Positions 46,141 through 55,567 of a DNA stretch of 64,000 nt are shown here, piece by piece. The translations under genes and the position numbers were made by a program. Location of the stretch: positions 157,366,858 through 157,430,857 of the forward strand of contig NC_084794.1 in the NCBI RefSeq assembly GCF_963169125.1, given 5' to 3'. The stretch comes from Humulus lupulus (lineage: Eukaryota > Streptophyta > Magnoliopsida > Rosales > Cannabaceae). The notes under the pieces are model-generated. The model was not told where the DNA came from. It was given only the letters and a program-made list of their open reading frames with translations, and ran no database searches. Position 1 is the first letter of the stretch. The number at the start of each line of letters is the position of its first letter.

Positions 46141-49100
46141 AACAACGACCCCCAAAGAGTTTCAAGGGGGAAAACGACTCGATAACATTCACTGAGGAGG
46201 ACGCACGGGGGGTACACTTTCCCCATAATGATCCGCTGGTGTTAACAGTCCAATTAGCGAATATGCGTGTGCATCGAGTCCTAGTGGATAACTGGAGCTC
46301 GGTGGACATCTTATATTGCCCGCCTTTCCAGTCGTCCCTATGCGGATTTACAGGGGATTCAGTGCAACCCCTTGGGATGATCGAATTGACACTTACCATG
46401 GGGGAGCAACCCCGCCAAACTACAGTCATGTCTAACTTTGTTGTAGTAGATTGTGCATCAGCTTTCAACGCGGTATTAGGGAGACCCTCCCTAAGAGAAT
46501 TGAAAGCCATAACTTCAATATATCACTTAGTTGTCAAGTTCCCGACTCCAGGAGGGGTCGCAAGTATGAAAGGAGAACAGAAGGAGGCAAGGCAGTGTTA
46601 CAACACCTCACTCCGCACGCCTGCAAATCCGCGTGAGCCAATGGCCATGGTGGTACATGAGGCGCTATGTATGCCCACGGGGGGTCCGCAGGAGCTAGAC
46701 CCTCGAGTCGTGGATGAGGCAAGAGCAGAACCAGTAGAAGAAGTGGAGGAGGTTACGGTGATAGAGGAACCCTTAAGGAAATTAAAGATAGGAAGAAGCC
46801 TACAAGGTGACGTGAAGGAGGAGTTGATGAAAATTTTGAAGGATAATCTAGACGTATTTGCATGGAGTCATGAGGACATGGTGGGCATAGACCCCAGCGT
46901 GATGTGCCACCACCTGAACATCTCCCCAGAAGCAAGGCCCGTCAGGAAAAAAAGGCGGGCGCTAGACCCAACAAGATACGCGGCGTTAAAAGAGGAGGTT
47001 GACAAGTTGAAGGCTAACGGTTTCATCCGTGAGTCTTTCTACCCTGTGTGGGTATCGAACCCTGTACTCGTGCCCAAGCCAAATGGAAAGTGGAGAACTT
47101 GCGTCGATTTCACGAATTTGAATAAAGCTTGTCCTAAGGACAGCTTCCCACTTCCCAGGATAGATCAGTTAGTAGATGCAACAGCGGGGCATTTACTAAG
47201 TTTTATGGACGCTTACTCAGGATACAACCAAATCCCAATGAACCCGGCAGATGAAGAGCACACGTCATTCATTACAGACAAAGGGCTATACTGTTACAAA
47301 GTGATGCCCTTCGGGCTCAAGAACGCGGGAGCCACCTATCAAAGGTTGGTGAATAAAATGTTCGCCAATCAGATAGGAAGGAAAATGGAGGTGTATGTGG
47401 ATGACATGCTTGTGAAAACCAAAGTAGCAGCAGAGCTCAACAAAGACCTTGGTGAGATGTTTGACACGCTCAGGAAATACCGGATAAAGTTGAACCCAGC
47501 CAAGTGCACCTTCGGGGTATCCTCAGGAAAATTCTTGGGCTTCATGGTCAATTCCAAAGGCATCGCAGCCAATCCTGACAAGATAAAGGCACTCATAGAA
47601 ATGAGCCCGCCAAAGAACAAGAAGGAGGTGCAGTGCCTGACAGGAAGGGTGGCGGCCCTTAATAGGTTCATATCAAGGTCCACCGACAAGTGCCTCCCGT
47701 TCTTTGACATCCTCAAAGGGAGCAAGAAGTTCGCTTGGGATGAAAGGTGTGAGGAAGCATTTGTCAAGCTAAAAGAGCACCTGGGGGAGCCACCCCTGTT
47801 AGCAAAGCCAGAGAAGGGCGAGAAGCTGTACCTGTACTTGGCAGTGTCTGAGCATGCCCTCAGCGCAGCCTTGGTTAAGGGAGAGAAGAAGCAGCAACAA
47901 CCCGTATACTATATCAGCAAGCGTTTGGTGGACGCGGAGAGCCGGTATCCAAAGATCGAAAAACTGGCCTATGCGCTAGTAGTGGCGTCAAGGAAGTTGA
48001 AGCCTTACTTCCATGCACATATAATCGATGTCTTAACAGATATTCCTTTGAGACAAGTCTTACATAAGCCAGAAACTTCAGGAAGACTGATGAAATGGTC
48101 AATTGAGCTAAGTCAATTTGATATTGTATACACTCCAAGGGCTTCCATCAATGGACAGGTGCTGGCAGATTTTATAGTAGAACTCACCCATCAGCCGAAT
48201 GAAGGAAGGAATGAAGAAGGAGAGCAGCCTGTTAAGGAGGAGGAGCTAGGAGGTTCAGAGGAGTGGAGTTTGCACGTTGATGGGGCGTCAAATGAAGGAG
48301 GAACAGGAGCGGACATCATGATGACAGGGCCCGAGGGACACAGAATGTACTGCGCAATCCGATTTGGGTTTGAGGCCTCCAATAATGAGGTAGAGTACGA
48401 GGCGCTCCTGGCTGGCCTGCGCCTAGCCCAGGAACTGAGAGTAACGCGCCTTCATATCTTCAGCGACTCGCAATTGGTAGTATGCCAGGTAAAGGGGGAG
48501 TACCAAGCAAGGGGACCAAAGATGGCAGCCTACTTGGAGAAGGTGAAGGGCCATCTGGGACGGTTGGCAGCATATACTATAGAGGAAATCCCCAGAGAGA
48601 AGAACACCCATGCCGATGCACTCGCGAAGCTGGCATCTACCAAGGATAGTGATGTCTTGGAATCAATACCCGTAGAGTACTTACCAAAACCCAGTATCGA
48701 AAGCGCAGACGTGCACATGATTAGTGTCCCGAGGAAATCATGGACCGAGCCAATCAAGAGGTACCTGGAAGAAGGAACCTTGCCTGCGGATAGAAACGAA
48801 TCCCGGAGATTGGTGTACAAGGCCGCAAGATACACCCTGGTAGATGGGGTCCTTTACAAAAGAGGATTCTCAATGCCCCTCCTGCAGTGTGTAGAAGAAG
48901 ATGAGGCGTTGACAGTGTTACAGAAGATACACGAGGGAGAATGCGGCAACCATGAGAGCGGACCCTCTACGGCTAGGAAGGCCATGAGACAAGGGTACTA
49001 CTGGCCTTCCATGGAGAAAGATGCGCATGACTTTACCACGAAATGCGACAAGTGCCAGAGGCACGCCAACTACCCTCGGAAACCCCCAAGCGAACTGACC

Positions 49101-49976
49101 AGCATGACCAGCCCCTGGCCCTTCGCTATCTGGGGGATAGACTTGATCGGTGCTCTTCCTACAGGCAGGGGTGGAGCAAAGTGCGCGGTGGTGGCAGTAG
49201 ATTATTTCACTAAGTGGGTGGAAGCGGAACCCCTTGTGAAAATCACCGCCAAGCACATCACCTCTTTTGTCAACAAATTCATTGTGTGTCGATATGGAGT
49301 ACCCTACAAGATTATTTCCGACAATGGTACCCAGTTCGAAGGAGGAGCCTTCGATGAATATTGCAAGGAAAGAGGCATAAGGAGGAGTTTCTCCGCGGTG
49401 GTGCACCCCCAGGCCAATGGGCAAGTGGAAGCCATAAACAGGGTCCTTAAGAAGAACCTGAAGACAAAGCTGGAAAAAATGAAGGGAGCCTGGGTAGATG
49501 AGCTACCAAACGTGCTATGGGCTTACAGGACCACCCCACGCTCGACTACTGGGGAATCCCCATTCTCCCTGGCCTATGGATAAGAGGTCGTGCTACCAGT
49601 CGAGATGCGAGTCGAGTCCCACAGGGTACAGGCATATGGAGACGAAGCCAACCGCGTAGCCCTGGCCGAAAGCTTAGACATGCTGGAGGAGAAGAGAGAA
49701 AAAGCCCAAATGAGGGTGGCGGTATACCAGCAGCGCGCCGCAAGGTACTACAATTCGAGGGTGCGAGAGAGAACTTTCAGAGTTGGTGACCTGGTGCTAA
49801 GGAAGGTACTCTCAAACACACGAGACCCAGGCGCGGGAGTGCTGGGGACGAATTGGGAGGGGCCCTACCAGGTTGCTCAGTGCATCCCCCCGAACACTTA
49901 CAAGCTGGCTCGCATGGACGACACCATCATACCCCGGGCATGGAACGCAGAGCACTTGAGGAAGTATTACCAATAA
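46141..49976 (+). pseudogene. Element C pol: PR, RT, RNase H, second RNase H, INT
   Basis: Open from 45405 to 49583. The protease is damaged: DTG reads DNW (46287-46295), and about 14 residues after ILY are missing compared with B. RT has the TCVDFTNLNKACPKDSFPLP block (about 47097-47160) and YVDDMLVKT (about 47394). The gypsy RNase H lies at about 47820-48190 and the archaeal-type RNase H at about 48265-48640 (VDGASNEGG, SDSQLVVCQV). Integrase has the HEGECGNHESG...CDKCQRH zinc region, WGIDLIG, SDNGTQFEGG and NGQVEAIN, so its DDE residues are present. A TAA at 49581-49583 interrupts the SLAYG.EV motif; the same frame then continues to HLRKYYQ, stop 49974-49976. This is the least decayed pol in the window. 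Confidence 0.92.
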
Positions 49977-51154
49977 AGCGCCCACGCCTGATGGTAAAAG
50001 AACAAGTGTGGCACGCTGCCTTGATATGGTAGGAAGAAATCAAAGAGGTTACCTAGATAACCTCCTAAGTAGGTGTGAGTCTTTTTATTTTGTTTCATAT
50101 GAAAACCCCCTATGTACCATTGCAACTATGTGTACGAGACTATTTATTATGAATATGATGAATGGAACGGCATGTTTTGAGAAAAACTGTTAGCAACTTC
50201 GTGTGTTATTTTTCTTCGATACTCGGGCATCAGCCAAAGTGTCCGCCGAAATAAATTTCACCAAACACTTGGGGGGCAGGACAAGGGGCAATAACACAGC
50301 CAGCAAGGGGAACCTAAAAAGGGCCCTCTAACGGAGGATCTTAGAAAGGACCCCTCGCCCTCCTAAAAAAAAGAGGCCCCTAAAAAAGACCCTCTAATAA
50401 GGGATCTTAAAAAAGGCCCTCAATTAAGAGTAGCCTAAAAACGACCCCCTATGCGTCAGGAGGACCCGAGAGGGATCATGACCCTGAAAAGGACCGTTTA
50501 ATGGGAGATCCTGGAAGGACCCCTTATATCGGGGCCCTAGGCGAAGTCCCTAAACACAGAAAACAGTAAAAAGACCTTGCAAGGCCTCCCCTGAGTTTAC
50601 AAGGATTAGCTACCCTTGTGAGCATCAAGGAGGCCAAAAGGCATCACGAAAGAAATATATATATAGTGACAACACTAATAAGTCTAGAACGGCCGCCAAG
50701 CCGTCTAGCCAAAAAGGGTCCTAAAAGCGACCCTTGCAGAAATAGTACTATGCATAATGACGAGAGGGACGCTTCTCGCAAAGAAATAATAAGCGCGCGC
50801 AAGAAAAACATGAAAGGATAACTAAGACCAAAGGGGTCAAAATATCCTTATGAAAGCAACCAAGAGGCACCAAAAGAGGTCCCAGTGAACCCTTACACAT
50901 GGGCTCCAAAGGACCTCCAGCCTGATAAATAAAAGAGGGGAACCAACCAAACCCCATCATACAGGCATAAAAGGGCCTCGAATGCAATAGAAGAAGAAAT
51001 AAACAGCAACATCATATGTATTCATACATTAGAAGAAAAAAGAGTTCTCGGGTTAGTACAAGAGCTACCAACAGAAAAATAGCATTGATAACGATGTTAC
51101 AAAATAAAATAAAAAAGGAGCTAGACTATTTCAAGGTCTCTTGTAGTGGGTACT
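49977..51154 (+). other. Element C linker
   Basis: Noncoding. A hairpin GAGGTTA-6-TAACCTC at 50045-50064, about 70 bases after the pol stop. From about 50300 to 50570 an imperfect repeat of about 50 bp with AAA.GACCC.CTAA..GGGATCTTA. No gene supported. Confidence 0.6.
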
Positions 51155-53550
51155 TCACCAGGCCGCTCGGGCAACGGCCTGTTCGCCAAAATAGGAGAAG
51201 TCGAAGTTGGGATCCTGCCTCCACACATTGTAGAGAGCACAATCTATAGACTTGCGCTCGGTTATGACTCTCTCCGCCTCCAAGGAAGCGTTCCTCTCTT
51301 GAGCCGACTGTAGTTCAGCCCTAAGGGCCTCAACTTCAGTCTCCAGCTGGGCAACCCTCTCCTGCGACCCGGACGCAGCGGCCTTGGCCCCCCAGAGTTC
51401 GCGCTCCAAGCCTTTAGCCTTGCCCTTTAGCTCCTTGATCTGGGCCTTCAGCTTATCCTTCTTCGAGTCCAGCTTGGCATACTTTGTCCGGGCCTTTGAC
51501 AATTGGGCCTTGGTTGCGCTGAGCTCATTTTCGAGCTCTTGGACCTGGGCCATGAGGCCGTCCCTCTGAGCAGTAGATGCGGAGAGAACGCCGGACGTGT
51601 CAGCATGCCGAAGAGACACGATGTAGACCTGCGCAAGAAAGTCAATGGTGTCAGCGATAAGTAACAAAAAGAAAAGCACATGTACACCCACACATAATAC
51701 TAATCAACGCAAGGTGCAAGACCTCACCTAGGCTGCGGCACGCCTTAGCATCTCCCCAAGGTTTGGTTGAGGCACGTTCCCCAGACCCCTCCAGTCGGAG
51801 ATAGGGAGGCCCGAGGCTATCGGAATGAAACGCTGCGCATAAGATGTGGCCATCCTGGTCACCCAAGGTTCCGCCTCCGCACTTGGAGCATCTTGTTGGA
51901 TAGGAACAGACGACCCGCTCGCCGAAGCAGGAGGAGGCGCAGCAAAAGGGAAAAATTGAGACCCTGGTGCATCAGAAGGGAGCTTCGCAAGCCCGACGTA
52001 GTCGGCATACGGCACGCCGAGATCCTGAGGGACTGGAGGGAAGGCGTCACCGCCATCACGGCCAGGGGGAGAGTAACCTCCTGCCGCGGCCTGCGAATCT
52101 AGAGACTGAAAGACCGTGTCCTGGTCATAGGAGTCAAAAGGAGGGCATCCCCCTGGAGACGGGGGGGCATCCTCCATCTCCACCTCAGCCTCACCATCGT
52201 GTAGTGATGGCCCAGCCGGCATAGCCATAACCTTCTTAGACCCAGTGATCGACCACAGGAACTTGGGGTTAGAGACCGGGGACAATTGGTGGCAGGTGAG
52301 ATTCGCCACCATAAAAAGGACCGCTGCCTTTTTCAGGGCGGAATCTGCAACAATGAGTTTGCCTATGGCCTCCGCCTCCGACCCAATGACCGAGGGATCA
52401 GCAAAGTGCCCTACAAGAATCACGTCGATGTCAGTACAAGCGAGAGTGCAAAACAGTAAGTTCTAATAAGATAAAGAGAAAGACCAGGATACTTACTAGG
52501 GATGGCGCGGAAGCTTTCACGAACCGAGAGAGGCCCCTCTACCCAAAAAAAGTCTTGTTTCCAAGGCCCGGTATTGGACACCGAGCCCTTTATTAAGGGG
52601 AGCTCACTGTTGGCCTTCTGCAGATAGTAGAAGCCCTTGGACCTGGGCAATGCTATAAGGTTATACAAGGAATGCACCTCCTGTGCCGTCGGGGTGCGTT
52701 GCTCGTTGTCCTTGAACCAAATGAAGAGGCAACTTAAAGTCAACCAACTGTTGGGCGACAGTTGGAGAGGGGCTAAATCAAAATAGTTGAGAACCACCAC
52801 GAAGAACGGGTGCAGAGGAATGATGCCACCCGCCTTCAGAATCTGCTCGCTCAAAGCCACAAAGCCTAGTTTGGGGCGGTCGGCCCGGCAAGCCTCCTGA
52901 GGAACATGCAGGGCGTATTCTGGAGGAGCTCGGTAATGTTTCACGATTGCCTTCAATTTATTCGGAGACACGTGGGACACTAGGCTGGACGCCAGTAGGG
53001 GGGCGTCGTCCTCTTCCTGGACGGACACCTGTCTGCGTGCCTTTGACATATCTGCAAAATCAAAAGAAATATGTGAGGAAGAGGAAGAACGCTTAACCCT
53101 CCATTTTTTCTTCCTAGCATGATTTTCCCATCGAGGGAGCAATGGCGGAAGCGCTAAGCTAGGATCAACTGAGACTAGGGGCTGAGGAGAGGAGCTGACA
53201 GCCCCATGACCGTCATCAAGCGAGGAGGGAGTGGGAGGTTCCGACGGAATGTGTCCCTCCATAAATTATAACTCCCACCGCAATTCGAAAAGGGTCGTCC
53301 TAAGGCGCGCTATATGGTCACTAAGGCCCAGGGGTGGAGGTCCTCCATCTCCCCTCGACACCGAGTCAATTTCGCTCTCTACTACCCAAATTTTATGCCT
53401 AAGATCAGCCATGCACTCGAGGTGGCGGATGCGGGCTTGCCACAAAGAATCATAGTCCTGATAAGGGTTGCCCTCAGGGGACTCTGAGTCTAAGGACAGG
53501 TCAATAAACTCAGCCCTTGGGGGTACATCGGACGGGCCGTCACTGGCCAT
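51155..53550 (-). pseudogene. Antisense extra gene of element C, spliced
   Basis: Minus-strand gene. First good ATG 53550 (MASDGPSDVPP); an internal ATG at 53049 (MSKARRQVSV) follows a GATTTTGCAG and is an alternative start. Exons 53550-52497, 52410-51728, 51628-51155; introns 52411-52496 (phase 1, GTAAGTATC...TTCTTGTAG) and 51629-51727 (phase 0, GTGAGGTC...CTTGCGCAG). Total 2211 nt, divisible by 3. In-frame stops at 53266-53268 and 51728-51730 (last codon of exon 2). Exon 1 holds the Transposase_28-like core GGIIPLHPFFVVVLNYFDLA; exon 3 is a long coiled coil (VQELENELSATKAQLSKART) ending IDCALYNVWRQDPNFDFSYF. Function unknown. Confidence 0.8.
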
Positions 53551-54104
53551 GAAACCACGTCCCGACGGCAAAAAGGGGCTCACGTATAAACGAGGGGAAG
53601 GCTACAAAACACAAAGGAATAGGCTTAATACCTCTAGATGCAAACGCCCTAAAGGGACTACTACAGGGTATATATATAAAAAAAAGGAGGAGGGGCGTGC
53701 ATATGGTCAAACTCACTACAAGCTCGGACTAATATACCCCATCCCAAGTGTTGCTAGTTTGGATCTGATAAAATAAATAAATAAACGGGAGAAGGAAAGA
53801 AAATATACCTCAAGCGATTAAAAGAACGAGGTCGGGGTCCAAGGAAGGTTGGGAGGCGAAAAGCACCAAAGCGTTGAAAATGCGCGTCTGCAAGGATTAA
53901 CCAGAAACGTGTGTTAGTCATAAAATATACACACCAAGAAATTAGCTCATATGTAAAAAAAAAATGAAAAAATGAAGAAGTGATGAAACTATGGATAAAA
54001 TGTGGTTGTGGGGGATTGAACCCTTCACCTCTTGAAAGGAGCAAGGGTCTAACTACCACTAAGCAAGGAAGTAAGGTGAAAATGTTAAGTCATGCATGAA
54101 GGCC
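53551..54104 (-). other. Leader region of the antisense gene in C
   Basis: Contains a likely noncoding exon 53887-53809 (acceptor ATCCTTGCAG before it, donor GAG|GTATATTTTC after it) and an intron 53602-53808 ending GTTTTGTAG. A tRNA-like segment with box A and box B lies at 54003-54064. No frame of its own. Confidence 0.5.
54003..54064 (-). other. tRNA-like segment (box A + box B)
   Basis: The minus strand has TTGCTTAGTGG (box A, one mismatch to TRGCNNAGNGG) and, 44 bases downstream, GGTTCAATCCC (perfect box B). 44 is the spacing in real tRNAs. A stem CTTG/CAAG with a 7-base loop sits at the anticodon position. Acceptor and T stems pair poorly, so it is a tRNA pseudogene or tRNA-derived SINE head, not a working tRNA. 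Confidence 0.5.
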
Positions 54105-54112
54105 TATTTATA
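54105..54112 (-). promoter_or_regulatory. Antisense TATA box, element C
   Basis: The minus strand reads TTCCTATAAATAGGCC, a strong TATA box about 60 bases inside the 3' LTR and directed at the antisense gene. Same core as in D (19672) and in the sense LTR promoters. Confidence 0.6.
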
Positions 54113-54160
54113 GGAACCAAGATGAATAGTCTACAAGAGCACCTAAAGGCCCTCTCCTAG

Positions 54161-54174
54161 ACTAGGAGGGCAAG
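54161..54174 (+). other. Polypurine tract of element C
   Basis: ACTAGGAGGGCAAG immediately before the LTR start TGTTGATG. Confidence 0.75.
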
Positions 54175-55534
54175 TGTTGATGCTCAGAATCTCATCAAGA
54201 GAAAATTCAAGGCCGAAGCAGGCCACCATCTCGCGAGGTCACCACATGGGCGAGGCCAATCATGGGTGAAGCCACCCCGTCTCGCAAGGCCACCATTCCG
54301 CGAGGCCACCCCGTCTCGCGAGGCTGCCGCATGGGCAAGGCCAATCATGGGCGAAGCCACCCCATCTCGCAAGACCACCGTTCCGCGAGGCCATCCCGTC
54401 TCACGAGGCCGCCGTTCCGCGAGGTCCTCCCGTCTCGCGAGGCCGCCGTTCCGCAAGGCCACCCTGTCTCGCAAGGCCGCCATTCCGCGAGGCTCTCCCG
54501 TTCCGCGAGGCCCTCCCGTCTCGCGAGGCCGCCGTTCCACGAGGCCCTCCCGTTCCGCGAGGTCCACCCCGTCTCGCGAGGCCGCCGTTCCGTGAGGCCC
54601 TCCCGTTCCGCGAGGCCCTCCCGTCTCGCGAGGCCGCCGTTCCACGAGGCCCTCCCATCTCGCGAGGCCAATATTCCGCGAGGCCATCATCTGGGCGAAG
54701 CCACCCCGTCTCGCGAGGCCCTTGGGCCACTCCCACCATGCGAGGCCGAGGGAGGCTGCGAGGCCCTTGGGCCGCCCCCACCATGCGAGGCCGAGGGAGG
54801 CTGCGAGGCCGTCAACGACGCCCCATGCGCGAGGCCGCGCAAGGTCCCACGCACGCGCACCCCGGGAGGTCCATCAGCCCACCATATTCTCAGGAGGCCG
54901 ACACCCCATCACTTGACACGTATGGGCCCGAGACCCCTACTCAACACCACGGCCAGTACGGGCACCAAGGGTCCCCTTCCTCACACCTCGAAATCCCTAT
55001 GCTTAGGAGATCCAGTACGAGTCGAATGAGACATATTTGTACGACCAAGTACTAAGTACGGATACCTGTTCCAGTGAGATTGCTGGGGTAAGGATCATGG
55101 TCCGTACGTCTACGGCCATAGGTCAGAGCCGACACCACTACCTCCTGCGCGAATACGCCTGCCACCACGCATCGGGCAGGGGTACAGACAAGTAGTGGAG
55201 ACATCCTCCTGACACCTGCCCCTGTACGGGATGTACAACCACGACCTCTGAAGCCACTCCCCTAGTACAGTACGTATGTACCACTGGGTCCCCTGGGCCA
55301 CTATGTACCTAAGGCCATTAGAGCCTACTATAAAATGAACTCGAAGGCCACCTGAAAGGGGGTTGGAAATTTTACTGTAGCAGAGGCATTGGTGTGAATG
55401 AAATACTAAGTTTTCCATCATTGTTATATCATTGTTCTTGAGTTATTGTTCAAGTTTTCATAGCTTTCCAATTAGCGATTTTGATTTGATAATTTCTCCA
55501 ACTTAACTTCATTGATGAATTCTCACCGTCAACA
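54175..55534 (+). repeat. 3' LTR of element C (1360 bp)
   Basis: Same as the 5' LTR but 184 bp longer. Extra repeat units lie within about 54380-54700, and a ~45-bp duplication containing CCACCATGCGAGGCCGAGGG occurs at about 54716-54805 (one copy in the left LTR). Confidence 0.9.
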
Positions 55535-55539
55535 TAGCC
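55535..55539. other. Target-site duplication of element C (right)
   Basis: TAGCC, matching 42918-42922. Confidence 0.9.
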
Positions 55540-55567
55540 AAAAAGAAAAAAAAAATAAGGGAAAAGT

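Larger units (their letters stand above)
42923..55534 (+). mobile_element. Tat-lineage element C, nested in B
   Basis: 12.6-kb LTR retrotransposon with TAGCC target duplication. The LTRs begin TGTTGATG and end CCGTCAACA (inverted ends TGTTGA/TCAACA). They differ in length (1176 versus 1360 bp) because of GC-rich repeat number; in the unique ~660 bp I count about 16 differences. The gag-pol frame is long but has one lost base in gag, a premature stop late in integrase and a damaged protease. The antisense gene has two in-frame stops. C sits 29 bases past the stop of B's antisense gene. Confidence 0.9.

Noticed and set aside
54184..55029. Long frames in the 3' LTR of C, including a 255-residue one
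   Set aside because: Same repeat artefact as in the 5' LTR; frame length tracks repeat number, not coding conservation.
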